From contig JAAXXK010000025.1 of the NCBI GenBank assembly GCA_013334525.1, forward strand, positions 1-39,168: DNA of 39,168 nt. The letters are read 5' to 3'. This stretch comes from Chlorobiaceae bacterium (GTDB lineage Bacteria > Bacteroidota > Chlorobiia > Chlorobiales > Chlorobiaceae). Under the pieces are notes generated by a model. The model did not search any database, was not told the origin of the DNA, and saw only the letters and a program-made list of their open reading frames with translations. Positions 9,642 through 17,901 of this stretch are shown one piece after another. Position 1 is the first letter of the stretch. Each line of letters begins with the position of its first letter. Position numbers and translations under genes: made by a program.

Positions 9642-10562
9642 TTACGGCACCTCATCCAGGCTGTCGCGCAGCGCAAGGATGATCGAACGGGCATGGACGG
9701 CCGCATCGACATCGTGCACCCTGATGATGTCTGCGCCGTTCATGAGCGCCACGGTGTTTGCGCTGATCGTCGCGTTGAGGCGTCCTGAGGGTGGGGGAGC
9801 CTCATGGTCGAAGCTCCTGATGGCCTGGCCGAGGAACGATTTTCTCGATAGTCCGGCAAGCACAGGATAACCAAGTGAGTGCAACTCGTCGAGCCTGCCG
9901 AGCAGCCGGAAATTTTCCTCGACGCTTTTGCCGAATCCCAGGCCGGGATCGAGCACAATCGACTCGATACCATGATTCCTGGCGATATCTGCCGAGCGAC
10001 CGAGAAATTCGAGCACATGGCGCACGATGTCGCGTTCACCGGTATCCGTATTCTGGCTCCACTCAAGGCTTCCCGGCCTGGTCGGCGTATGCATCAGCAC
10101 GACCCCGCATCGGTGCCTGCCACACACTTCAGGCATATCGTCATCGAAGGTGAGACCTGAGATGTCGTTAACGATATTGACCCCTGCCCTGAGGGCGGCT
10201 TCGGCGACCTCAGCCTTGTATGTGTCGACCGAAATAAGCACGTTGCTTTGCCTGCGCAGGAGCGAAGCCAGCGGTACGATCCTGCGGATCTCCTCGGCGG
10301 CGCTGACCGGCTGCGAGCCCGGCCTTGTCGATTCGCCCCCGATGTCAATGATCTCCGCTCCGGCCCGGACCATCGACATCGCAGCTTCGAGCGCCATGTC
10401 AAGGTCCGGCTGAAGCGTTTCTGCACCGTAGGTCCCACCGTCGAAGAATGAGTCGGGCGTCAGGTTGATGATGCCCATGATAGCTGGCCTGGCTGAAAGA
10501 TCGAGGATGGTTCCCGAACAGTTCAGCCTGAACCGGCTTCTGTCGATTGAAATGTTGCCCAT
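9642..10562 (-). CDS. folP: dihydropteroate synthase
   Basis: This folate-pathway enzyme joins p-aminobenzoate with dihydropterin pyrophosphate. The diagnostic blocks are IMGIINLTPDSFFDGG near residue 28, AGAEIIDIGGESTRPGS near 70, DPGLGFGKSVEENFRLL near 205 and LAGLSRKSFLG near 235, ending with IIRVHDVDA. The ATG at 10562 gives 306 residues. A TTG at 10574 would place the start only three bases after the peptidase stop. Neither has a clear Shine-Dalgarno sequence. The gene directly follows the M50 peptidase on the same strand and is probably translationally coupled to it. Family assignment is secure. Confidence 0.95.
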   Translation of the reverse strand: MGNISIDRSRFRLNCSGTILDLSARPAIMGIINLTPDSFFDGGTYGAETLQPDLDMALEAAMSMVRAGAEIIDIGGESTRPGSQPVSAAEEIRRIVPLASLLRRQSNVLISVDTYKAEVAEAALRAGVNIVNDISGLTFDDDMPEVCGRHRCGVVLMHTPTRPGSLEWSQNTDTGERDIVRHVLEFLGRSADIARNHGIESIVLDPGLGFGKSVEENFRLLGRLDELHSLGYPVLAGLSRKSFLGQAIRSFDHEAPPPSGRLNATISANTVALMNGADIIRVHDVDAAVHARSIILALRDSLDEVP

Positions 10563-10577
10563 AAGGTCAGTCAAAGC

Positions 10578-11603
10578 TCATTTGGTTCCGAAAGGCACCG
10601 GAGTGAAGGTCAGGATGAAAATGGCGATACACAACCATCCGGCGATCATTCTCCTGCCAGACAGCGGCAGGTCGCTCCCCGCCTGGGGGTGTTTTGTGCC
10701 GATGAACCGGCTCAGGATGAATGCCCACAGGACCCAGCCCGTCCAGGACCATTGAAGTACGGGTGCCGGGACATGAACGCCGCTTCCGGGAAGGATCAGG
10801 GGCAACAAGCCGTCAATAAAGGCGGGCAGGCCGAGGAGGGTGATGAACAACAGGAACATCCGTGCGATTTTTTCATGCCTCCGTTGGCCGAACATTGCAT
10901 AGACGATATGTCCGCCGTCCAGCTGGCCGACCGGCAGGAGGTTCAGGGCCGTAACGAAACAGGCCAGCCAACCGGTGAACAGGAACGGATAATGGTACAT
11001 TTCGGTCATCGGCGGTAGCCCCTTCGGCGCGATGAGGGCTTCGAGCAGCATGAACAGCAGGTTTTTTCCCAGGTAGAGCGTTCCCGGCGGAGGTTCGGGA
11101 GCTCCTCCTGCCTTGATGTATTCAGGATGGATGGAAAAAATATAGTCGGCAGGAGGCAGGTTCGTGAAACCGTAGAGGAGCAGGCCGAATGCTACGGCAA
11201 AGCCGGCAAGCGGACCCGATGCTCCCGTATCGAACAGGGCTTTCCTGCTGGTGATCTGCTGCTTGATGCGGATGACGGCCCCCATGGTGCCTATGCTCAT
11301 CAGGAACGGAAGCGGCGGCAGGGGGATATAATAGGGCAAAGTCGCCTGGATCCGGTGGCGAAGAGTCGCGAAAAAATGGCCGAACTCGTGTACGGTCAGG
11401 AATGCGACAAGGGAGAGCGAGTAGGGAATCCCCTCTTTCAGGGAGTTCAGGAAGCCAGCGATAGTTCCCATCTGGAGCGGACGACCGAGCCAGATCGTTC
11501 CGGCCCAGGTGGTGCAGAACAGGGTCGATATGAACAGCAGGATATGGAGAGGATAGTTCCTCCCTTCTGGACGGGACGGGGCTGGTAACGGTGGATTTTG
11601 CAT
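10578..11603 (-). CDS. site-2 protease family (M50) membrane metallopeptidase
   Basis: The 341-residue protein has several hydrophobic segments and the zinc-binding HEFGH motif at residues 72-76 within a membrane helix. The second M50 signature, NLLPVGQLDGGHIVYAMFG, lies around residue 220 and supplies the third zinc ligand. There is no PDZ domain between the motifs, so it resembles the shorter site-2 proteases that cut membrane-spanning substrates rather than RseP. It sits directly upstream of folP with a 3-15 base gap, depending on the folP start. No anti-sigma factor or other obvious substrate is encoded nearby, so its target is unknown. Confidence 0.88.
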   Translation of the reverse strand: MQNPPLPAPSRPEGRNYPLHILLFISTLFCTTWAGTIWLGRPLQMGTIAGFLNSLKEGIPYSLSLVAFLTVHEFGHFFATLRHRIQATLPYYIPLPPLPFLMSIGTMGAVIRIKQQITSRKALFDTGASGPLAGFAVAFGLLLYGFTNLPPADYIFSIHPEYIKAGGAPEPPPGTLYLGKNLLFMLLEALIAPKGLPPMTEMYHYPFLFTGWLACFVTALNLLPVGQLDGGHIVYAMFGQRRHEKIARMFLLFITLLGLPAFIDGLLPLILPGSGVHVPAPVLQWSWTGWVLWAFILSRFIGTKHPQAGSDLPLSGRRMIAGWLCIAIFILTFTPVPFGTK

Positions 11604-11677
11604 TGGTTCTGGGCCTTCATGCCCGTGTCGGTTGCGGATAAGCCTGGGAGCTGCGGCTCAAAGGAGCGGGTGGAGCC

Positions 11678-11706
11678 TGCCGGGCCCCGGAATCGAAGGC
11701 CCGGCA
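11678..11706. repeat. GC-rich perfect hairpin
   Basis: TGCCGGGCC and GGCCCGGCA form a perfect 9-bp stem around an 11-base loop, 16 bases beyond the stop of the minus-strand haem protein gene. No T-run follows on the minus strand, so it is a transcript-end or processing structure at best, not a classic terminator. Confidence 0.6.
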
Positions 11707-11721
11707 AGGATCGAGGCTACG

Positions 11722-12174
11722 TCAACGAGCCTTTTTCCCCTCTTTCTCCTTGTCTCCAAAAGTGGCGGCCAGCCCTTTGGCCAGCTCATCCTTTTCGGAA
11801 GTGCTCAGCTTTGCCTCCGGGTGGGCCGGCAGGTAAAACCATGGAGGCATCTTGCTTTTCCGAGTTTCAGATGCGGCATCTTCACCCTCGTTCTTTGACG
11901 GACGGCCCCATTCAGAGACGTTGAATTTTGTTCGCCCCACCTTGACGTCGAGCTTGAGGAGCCAGGAGAGCGGCGCGACATTGCTGTACCACGGCCATAC
12001 GGTTTCGTTCGAATGGCAGTCTTTACAAGCCCTGTTGAAGAGCTCCTCCGTTCGTGGGCTGTCCCACTGGGGTTTGCCGGTTACCGGCGGATTTTTGTGG
12101 CTGCGCCCGAAAGGGATCAGCTGGATGAGTACAAGTACGGCGACGACCACAACAAGCGCTTTGCCTATTTTCAT
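11722..12174 (-). CDS. membrane-anchored haem-binding (cytochrome c-like) protein
   Basis: The 150-residue product has an N-terminal hydrophobic anchor (residues 6-22), then a single c-type haem motif ACKDCH at 49-54. [14 protein letters not shown] further on offers a methionine as a possible second axial ligand. This layout fits the small haem-binding domain family (Haem_bd), exported to the periplasmic side of the membrane. I chose the ATG at 12174 because a GGAGA lies 8 bases upstream of it; the two-codon-longer TTG reading has none. The C-terminal tail is lysine- and glutamate-rich. It stands alone on the minus strand, so its redox partner is not apparent. Confidence 0.82.
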   Translation of the reverse strand: MKIGKALVVVVAVLVLIQLIPFGRSHKNPPVTGKPQWDSPRTEELFNRACKDCHSNETVWPWYSNVAPLSWLLKLDVKVGRTKFNVSEWGRPSKNEGEDAASETRKSKMPPWFYLPAHPEAKLSTSEKDELAKGLAATFGDKEKEGKKAR

Positions 12175-12532
12175 GGGCAAAATCTCCGTTTAATGTGTTG
12201 ACTGAAATAAGTCAGGCCTCAAATAGCTAAAGTTAAAATCTTTATGGCGCTTTACCAATCGGGGGGCAGAAGGACAATATCGGCAGGGTTACCGCATTGC
12301 CATTTCCTGACGCACTTCAGTGATTTGGGCCATCCGGCGATGCTCGTCCATAAGAAGGAGTGGCGGTATTGTATTTTGCATGGTTACGTTTCTGTTCATC
12401 TTGCATTATGTAATGGAAGCACTCCTGTTGCTGTCCCGGAATACCCGGTTTCCTCTTGTTTTTTGAATGGCATGTGATTTGCAGCCTTATCCATGACAGC
12501 TGTTTAACAGGCCGGGAAAAACAGGAGGCGCG
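12175..12532. other. intergenic region without a supported gene
   Basis: Between the divergent haem-protein gene and the 75-aa plus-strand gene lie about 360 bases. A 77-codon open frame exists at 12244-12477 but has no ribosome-binding site and an unconvincing composition. The region should hold promoters for both flanking genes; I could not place them. Confidence 0.5.
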
Positions 12533-12760
12533 ATGTTTCGGAAAAAAATCATCATCTGGTGGGGCTCGCAATCAGGTATGGAAAAGTGGCATGTCGAGGT
12601 TCTGCGAAAAATAGACGAAGGGCAATACCAGTTTCTCCAGGGAAGTGGAAGTTCCGATTTTCCTGAACCTGTTGAGCAGTTCGGGCCACTTGAGGAGGAT
12701 ACATTGATCCAGTCCCTCAAGGCTACATTTCCTGATGCCGATATACGGATCAGATTTTAA
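12533..12760 (+). CDS. small hypothetical protein, 75 aa
   Basis: This 75-residue open frame begins MFRKKIIIWWGSQSGMEKWH and ends DADIRIRF. I do not recognise the family. An ACAGGAGGCG Shine-Dalgarno sequence is well spaced before the ATG and is among the strongest in the window, which is the main reason to accept the gene. The product looks soluble and acidic with no cysteines. It is a lone plus-strand gene between two minus-strand genes. Confidence 0.6.
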   Translation: MFRKKIIIWWGSQSGMEKWHVEVLRKIDEGQYQFLQGSGSSDFPEPVEQFGPLEEDTLIQSLKATFPDADIRIRF

Positions 12761-12841
12761 CTGTTCACCACAGGAAGGTGGGGATCGTGGTCGGACCCAT
12801 GGCAGCGTTCATGTCGGCATTCGCCATCCGGGAGATCTGCC

Positions 12842-13753
12842 TCAAGGGGCTGATTTGTTCAGCCTTGCGTGCAGCATGGTCAACGGCCATGAGCACTCCA
12901 CCTTGTGTCCGCTCCTGCCTGTGGCGATCTGGGCGATGATGTCGAGTTCGAGTTCGGAGTAGAACTTCCGGGCCGAGGTCAGGCCGTCCATCGTGAACTG
13001 GGCCATCCCCTGGAGGCTGGCGACCAGCGGTACCCCACCGAGCAGCAACAGGCTCCGGTATCCGTCGATTCCGACGAAAGCCGAAGCTCCCCGAGTCTCA
13101 GCCTGGGCGATCATCAGCGCAAGCTGTCCCGGAGAGAAGTGGTGCATACTCTGTGATATGAGCACTATGTCTACGGAGCCCTTGTCGATACCTTCGAGAT
13201 CGAATGCGTTCAGTTGCCTGAAGCTTACCGGCAGGTTCAGTCCGGCGGCAAGCCTGTTTGCCTCGCTGACCGTTTCCGGCACAATGTCCGATGCGGTGAT
13301 GACGATGTCGAGACCGTGTTCCCTGGCGTGACCGGCAATGGCCAGCGCAAGGCCGCCCGAGCCTGAGGCGAGTTCAAGCACCCTTACCGGCCCTTCCCTC
13401 CTCGAAAGTTCACCGATAATCGGCAGCAGAAGGTCGATCTGGTGGTTATATGATTGCGTCATCCAGTTCATCCTGTCCAGCGCCTTTATCCACTCCAGCC
13501 TTTCTGAGCCCCTTGCAGAGCTGTCGTCCATATGTTCGGTTTCCTTTGTCCGGATTGCCCTGTCGATCATTTCGGGCATGAGGAACCCCGGTCCAAGTCC
13601 TGAAGAGACTTCAAGCCGCTCTGAGAGGAACCGCTCAATGAACTGGTTCGTGATCTTTTCAAGCTCATCAGATGAACTCCATTGCGGCGGGAATTCTCCT
13701 CGAGCCCGCAGGTTGTCGAGGGCTTTATAGCCTGCTGTTCTGAGCTGGATCAT
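12842..13753 (-). CDS. class I SAM-dependent methyltransferase
   Basis: The 303-residue protein has a Rossmann methyltransferase core: VRVLELASGSGGLALAIAGH (motif I, near residue 125), an acidic ITASDIV at motif II, and VDIVLISQSMHHF at motif IV, followed by a loop with FVGIDGYRSL. An N-terminal helical region of about 100 residues precedes the core and may carry the substrate specificity. The substrate is not identifiable. It is transcribed away from the Rrf2 regulator, whose promoter region it shares. No pathway neighbours are present. Confidence 0.82.
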   Translation of the reverse strand: MIQLRTAGYKALDNLRARGEFPPQWSSSDELEKITNQFIERFLSERLEVSSGLGPGFLMPEMIDRAIRTKETEHMDDSSARGSERLEWIKALDRMNWMTQSYNHQIDLLLPIIGELSRREGPVRVLELASGSGGLALAIAGHAREHGLDIVITASDIVPETVSEANRLAAGLNLPVSFRQLNAFDLEGIDKGSVDIVLISQSMHHFSPGQLALMIAQAETRGASAFVGIDGYRSLLLLGGVPLVASLQGMAQFTMDGLTSARKFYSELELDIIAQIATGRSGHKVECSWPLTMLHARLNKSAP

Positions 13754-13997
13754 GGTTATTCAGTTTTAGGCCCGAACTGCAGGCCGGATCTCCATACAAA
13801 TCGTTACTGTTCGAGCTACTCCCTTTTCAACGGTTGAATCAGGGGAACGTGAGCATAAGCGGTAACCCATCAACCAATAAATATACAGGAGATTCAAGGG
13901 TTTCCGAACCCATTGATTGCTTCATGTTTCGGGTGCGTCAAGATTATTTCGGGAAAAAAATAATCAGGGAATTTTCATGAAATGTTTTTGATTTTAA

Positions 13998-14026
13998 TTA
14001 ACTGATACTAAATTAGTATCAGTTAA
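13998..14026. promoter_or_regulatory. perfect 29-bp palindromic operator ahead of the Rrf2 gene
   Basis: TTAACTGATACTAA, a central A, and TTAGTATCAGTTAA form a perfect palindrome with 14-base arms. It ends 10 bases before the Rrf2 start codon, leaving no room for a normal Shine-Dalgarno sequence. Position and symmetry fit a binding site for a dimeric repressor, most simply autoregulation by the Rrf2 protein itself. I did not notice a second copy in front of the ferredoxin-hcp genes. Confidence 0.8.
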
Positions 14027-14036
14027 CAACAACACT

Positions 14037-14474
14037 ATGAAAGTACTGACCAAACATACCGATTACGCCGTAAGGGCCCTGATCTCCCTAGGCATGAAGC
14101 CCGACAGCTGGGTAACGGCGAAGGCCGTCTCCGAAGAGCAGGCGATTCCGTACCAGTTCCTGCGCCGCATTATGCAGGAGCTGATCAAAAGCGGCCTGGT
14201 TGTTTCCAGGGAGGGTGCCGGCGGCGGGGTGAGACTCGCCAGGGATCCCGATACGATAAGGGTGAAGGATGTGATCGAAATATTCCAGGGAGCGGTGCAG
14301 GTTTCAGAATGCATGTTCCGGAAGCAGCTCTGTTCCAATCGGGCCAATTGCGTTTTGCGCCACGAGATCATGCGCATCGAGCAGATGGTGAACGACGAGT
14401 TTGCGAAGGTGACCGTCGGAAAATTGATCAGCGACCTGAAACGGGTACAGGTACTTTCAGAGCCAAAACTTTAA
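14037..14474 (+). CDS. Rrf2-family Fe-S transcriptional regulator (NsrR/IscR-like)
   Basis: The 145-residue protein opens with the Rrf2 signature MKVLTKHTDYAVRALISL and has the wing block SREGAGGGVRLAR near 57-69. Three cysteines at 92, 99 and 105 (C-x6-C-x5-C) lie where NsrR, IscR and RirA hold an Fe-S cluster. It should therefore be a cluster-sensing dimeric repressor. The 29-bp palindrome directly before its start suggests autoregulation. The downstream hcp operon makes nitric oxide the likeliest signal, since NsrR commonly controls hcp, but iron or redox sensing is possible. The divergent methyltransferase may share its promoter region. Confidence 0.9.
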   Translation: MKVLTKHTDYAVRALISLGMKPDSWVTAKAVSEEQAIPYQFLRRIMQELIKSGLVVSREGAGGGVRLARDPDTIRVKDVIEIFQGAVQVSECMFRKQLCSNRANCVLRHEIMRIEQMVNDEFAKVTVGKLISDLKRVQVLSEPKL

Positions 14475-14505
14475 GACTGATAATGACAACAAACAATACT
14501 TCCCG

Positions 14506-14645
14506 GGTACCTCTATTTATTGTCGTGAGCGGTTTGAGTGCAAGGCGGACGGAGCACAGAAACCGGAATGTACACGCAGTACATGAGGATTTCGAGCACC
14601 GACCAACGAAGCAATCGAATCGCGGAACAAATAAATAGAGGCACC
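14506..14645. repeat. 140-bp element with terminal inverted repeats (MITE-like)
   Basis: The ends are GGTACCTCTATTTATT and AATAAATAGAGGCACC, which pair at 15 of 16 positions. Inside is a further hairpin, ATGTAC-ACGCA-GTACAT. The element fills the gap between the Rrf2 gene and the ferredoxin gene. Its right end supplies an AGAGG about 7 bases before the ferredoxin ATG, so it may donate the ribosome-binding site. The left 36 bases, counted from 14493, resemble 19915-19949. No coding capacity is seen. Confidence 0.7.
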
Positions 14646-14648
14646 AAA

Positions 14649-15554
14649 ATGAAACGACAGATAATTACCATAGATGAACCTCGCTGCACCGGATGCGGCG
14701 ACTGTATCCCGGCCTGCCCTGAAGGGGCTTTGCAGGTGATCGACGGCAAGGCGCGACTGATCAGCGACCTGTTCTGTGACGGACTTGGCGCTTGCATCGG
14801 TAAATGTCCTACCGGAGCGATGCGGGTGGAGACGCGCGAGGCCGAGCCATACGACGAAAGAAGGGTCATGGCTGAAAGCATCGTCAAGGCCGGTCCCAAC
14901 GTCATTGCCGCGCACCTTCGTCACCTTGCGGAGCACGGGGAGAACGGATATCTCCGGACAGCGCTCGACTACCTCGAAGAGCAGGGTATTGCCAATCCCC
15001 TTGATAAGCCGGATGTCGCTCGCCCCGAAGCACATAAGCCGGCAGCTGCGGCGGCTCCTGCCCATGCGCATCAGTATGGAGGTGGATGTCCCGGCAGCCG
15101 CATGATGGATCTGCGGGGGAACGAACCCCATGGTTCAGGTGTTGCCCTTAAGGAGAACGGATCCCAGGGCCAGCTCAGACAGTGGCCGATCCAGCTTCAT
15201 CTGGTTACTCCCATCGCCCCATATTTTCAGGGCTCCGACCTGTTACTTGCAGCCGACTGTGTCGCGTTTGCTGTAGGTGATTTTCACGATCGCATGCTGC
15301 TCGGCAAATCATTGGCGATCGCTTGTCCCAAACTCGACGTGGAGATGGATCGATATGTCGAAAAACTTACCGCAATGATTGATATGGCAAAAGTCAACAC
15401 CATCACGGTGGCTATCATGGAGGTTCCCTGCTGCGGCGGCCTTATGGGCCTGGTTACCAAAGCGCTCGAAAAGGCGCAACGCAAGGTTCCTGTCAAGCAG
15501 GTCGTCGTGGGGGTAACTGGCGACATCCTTTCCGAGGAGTGGATATCATGCTGA
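14649..15554 (+). CDS. two-cluster 4Fe-4S protein of the hcp operon
   Basis: The 301-residue protein carries C-x2-C-x2-C-x3-CP at residues 13-24 (CTGCGDCIPACP). A second set, CDGLGACIGKCP, lies near 43-54, so it is ferredoxin-like with two 4Fe-4S sites. An Ala/His/Pro-rich linker (about 125-140) leads to a C-terminal domain of about 130 residues containing CVAF, ACPKLD and VPCCGG, which may bind more metal. It overlaps the TPR gene (ATGCTGA) and precedes hcp, so electron delivery to Hcp is the natural reading, though unproven. The ATG at 14649 is chosen because the frame upstream runs through the inverted-repeat element. Confidence 0.87.
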   Translation: MKRQIITIDEPRCTGCGDCIPACPEGALQVIDGKARLISDLFCDGLGACIGKCPTGAMRVETREAEPYDERRVMAESIVKAGPNVIAAHLRHLAEHGENGYLRTALDYLEEQGIANPLDKPDVARPEAHKPAAAAAPAHAHQYGGGCPGSRMMDLRGNEPHGSGVALKENGSQGQLRQWPIQLHLVTPIAPYFQGSDLLLAADCVAFAVGDFHDRMLLGKSLAIACPKLDVEMDRYVEKLTAMIDMAKVNTITVAIMEVPCCGGLMGLVTKALEKAQRKVPVKQVVVGVTGDILSEEWISC

Positions 15555-15988
15555 AAGACGCACTCGGAGCATATCGCGGCTCCGAACGGGAGATGAGCAG
15601 GCTTATCGATGCCGATCCTGACAATGCCGAAGCCTATTGTGGCCGGGCGGGGGTCAGGAGCGCCGAGGGTGATCTGGAAGGTGCGCTTATGGACTACAGC
15701 ATGGCCATCAGGCTGGGACTCAGGTATCGCGAAAGCATTGGGGCATACGGGAACCGCGGCCTGATCCGATTCCAGACCGGCGATTATGAGGGTGCCATTG
15801 ATGATTTCAGCGGTGTGATCAACAGGCATCCAATGCAGAAGGGGCTTGTGAAAGCCGCCCTGCTCCAGCGAGCGCTGGCAAAAGAGAAAATTGGTGACAG
15901 GGAGGGGGCCTCCGCAGACAGGCGGCTGGCAAAGCTTCTGTCACCAGATCGTGAACAACAAAAACATCAGGGAGAATCCATAATATGA
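15548..15988 (+). CDS. tetratricopeptide-repeat protein
   Basis: The 146-residue protein consists mainly of TPR-like helices: [20 protein letters not shown], then [22 protein letters not shown], then a third [21 protein letters not shown]. There is no signal peptide, so it should be cytoplasmic and act as a protein-protein scaffold. The start codon overlaps the ferredoxin stop, a GAGGAG lies 8 bases before it, and its own stop overlaps the hcp ATG. This placement suggests it links or helps mature the ferredoxin-Hcp pair. That role is inference. Confidence 0.85.
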   Translation: MLKDALGAYRGSEREMSRLIDADPDNAEAYCGRAGVRSAEGDLEGALMDYSMAIRLGLRYRESIGAYGNRGLIRFQTGDYEGAIDDFSGVINRHPMQKGLVKAALLQRALAKEKIGDREGASADRRLAKLLSPDREQQKHQGESII

Positions 15989-17613
15989 CCATGCATTGTG
16001 ACCAGTGCCAGGAGAGCATCCGGGATACGGGATGCTCCGTCCGCGGCGTATGCGGCAAAGACGAATTGACCGCCAGGCTTCAGGATACGTTAATCTATGC
16101 GGTTGAGGGACTTAGCCTCTGCGCCGAAGGGCTTAAGGGATCGCCCGATCGCAAAATCGGGCAGTTCATCAGCGAGTCGCTGTTCGTTACCGTCACGAAC
16201 ACCAACTTCGATGACGAGGCGATCGTCGAACAGATCCGCAAAACACTCGCCATGCGCGACGAACTCAAGTCGGTCACCGGAAACGTCCCGGATCACGACG
16301 CCGCCACATGGAGCGGAAGCACCAAGGAGGATTTCCTCGCAAAGTCCGATTCCTGCACCATCGACAGCCTGAGCGAAAACCCCGACCTTCGCTCGCTCAA
16401 GAGCCTTGTACTCTATGGCGTAAAGGGTCTTGCCGCCTACACCGACCATGCCTCTGTGCTGGGACATCACGACAACGACATCTACGCATTTTACATCAAG
16501 TCGCTTTCCGACCTGACCAGGGATCTTTCTGCAGACCAGCTTCTCGGCCTGGTCATGGAGACCGGTTCCATCGCAGTCAAGGCCATGGCCCTTCTCGACA
16601 GGGCCAACACCGAAAGCTACGGACATCCCGAAATTACCAGGGTTAGCACCGGCGTCAGCAACAAGCCCGGCATCCTCATATCCGGTCACGACCTTCGCGA
16701 CATGGAGGAGCTTCTCGAACAGACAAAGGGCACCGGCGTCGATGTTTACACCCACTGTGAAATGCTGCCGGCCCACTACTATCCTGCATTCAAAAAATAC
16801 AGCCATTTCATCGGTAATTATGGCGGTTCCTGGTGGTCGCAGGATCGCGAATTCGAGACCTTCAACGGCCCGATCCTGATGACGACCAACTGCATCGTGC
16901 CGGTTCGCGAGTCCTACCGCAACCGCATGTTCACGACCGGCATGGCCGGATATCCCGGCCTGAAGCATATCCCTGCCCGTAAAGAGGGAGGGCGGAAGGA
17001 TTTCAGCCAGATTATCGAGATGGCAAAAAACTGCCTGCCCCCGACAGAGATCGAAAACGGTGAGATCGTCGGCGGGTTTGCCCATACCCAGGTGCTTGCG
17101 CTTGCCGACAAGGTGGTCGCCGCGGTCAAGTCCGGGGCAATCAAACGGTTTGTCGTCATGGCCGGGTGCGATGGCCGTCATGCGAGCCGGAATTACTACA
17201 CCAGCGTGGCCGAAGCGCTGCCTGAAGATACGGTCATCCTTACGGCCGGTTGCGCCAAGTACCGCTACAACAAGCTGGCTCTCGGTGATATCGGTGGAAT
17301 TCCGCGCGTGCTCGATGCCGGCCAGTGCAACGACTCATACTCGCTGGCCGTCATCGCACTCAAGCTCAAGGAGGTGTTCGGCCTGGAAGACATCAACGAC
17401 CTGCCGATCTCTTACGATATCGCCTGGTACGAGCAGAAGGCTGTCACCGTACTGCTTGCCCTGCTCTATCTGGGTGTCAAGGGCATCAGGCTCGGCCCGA
17501 CGCTCCCTGAGTTCCTTACCCCGAACATCGCCGCAGCTCTAGTGGAGAAGTTCGGCATCAAGCCGATAGGGACGGTTGCAGCTGACGTAGAGGCCATGAT
17601 GGCCGGTGCGTAA
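15985..17613 (+). CDS. hcp: hybrid cluster protein (hydroxylamine reductase), class I
   Basis: The 542-residue product starts [11 protein letters not shown] and has the N-terminal C-x2-C-x8-C-x5-C cluster motif of class I Hcp. The later conserved ligands of the hybrid Fe-S-O cluster are visible: [15 protein letters not shown] near 250, TTNCIVPV near 300, a [12 protein letters not shown] block near 395, [10 protein letters not shown] near 420 and [13 protein letters not shown] near 475. Hcp reduces nitric oxide or hydroxylamine and acts in nitrosative stress defence. The ATGA overlap with the TPR gene shows translational coupling. A second in-frame ATG lies two codons in. Confidence 0.96.
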   Translation: MTMHCDQCQESIRDTGCSVRGVCGKDELTARLQDTLIYAVEGLSLCAEGLKGSPDRKIGQFISESLFVTVTNTNFDDEAIVEQIRKTLAMRDELKSVTGNVPDHDAATWSGSTKEDFLAKSDSCTIDSLSENPDLRSLKSLVLYGVKGLAAYTDHASVLGHHDNDIYAFYIKSLSDLTRDLSADQLLGLVMETGSIAVKAMALLDRANTESYGHPEITRVSTGVSNKPGILISGHDLRDMEELLEQTKGTGVDVYTHCEMLPAHYYPAFKKYSHFIGNYGGSWWSQDREFETFNGPILMTTNCIVPVRESYRNRMFTTGMAGYPGLKHIPARKEGGRKDFSQIIEMAKNCLPPTEIENGEIVGGFAHTQVLALADKVVAAVKSGAIKRFVVMAGCDGRHASRNYYTSVAEALPEDTVILTAGCAKYRYNKLALGDIGGIPRVLDAGQCNDSYSLAVIALKLKEVFGLEDINDLPISYDIAWYEQKAVTVLLALLYLGVKGIRLGPTLPEFLTPNIAAALVEKFGIKPIGTVAADVEAMMAGA

Positions 17614-17634
17614 CAGAGCGTAATGATTGGGTTG

Positions 17635-17671
17635 AAAGGGGTGGGCGACAGCCTGCCCTTTTTGCGTTTTT
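17635..17671 (+). terminator. rho-independent terminator after hcp
   Basis: AAAGGGGTGGGC pairs with a small bulge against GCCTGCCCTTTTT, and further Ts follow (GCGTTTTT). It lies 22 bases beyond the hcp stop and separates the operon from the radical SAM gene. Confidence 0.65.
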
Positions 17672-17901
17672 CCCTGTCGGTCACTGAGCACGGCAGCACC
17701 GGTCGTTTACCTCTAGGCGCGGCCTGATGAACAAGCGCAGTTTCGAAGAAAAACAGGGAGATTGTGTATATTTCCAAGTCATAGTTGTCGAAGTATATTT
17801 TCCATGTGTTTCGGCAAACCAAGTGTCACATTTTCGGCAGTTGATGATTCATATTCAAGGTTCATGCGACGCGCCATCAAATCAAGCCGGAGTTTTCAGT
17901 C

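Noticed and set aside
12244-12477. 77-codon plus-strand open frame before the 75-aa gene
   Set aside because: No Shine-Dalgarno sequence and random-looking composition.
16090-17181. 363-codon minus-strand open frame opposite hcp
   Set aside because: Shadow of hcp, caused by its codon bias; no recognisable protein features.
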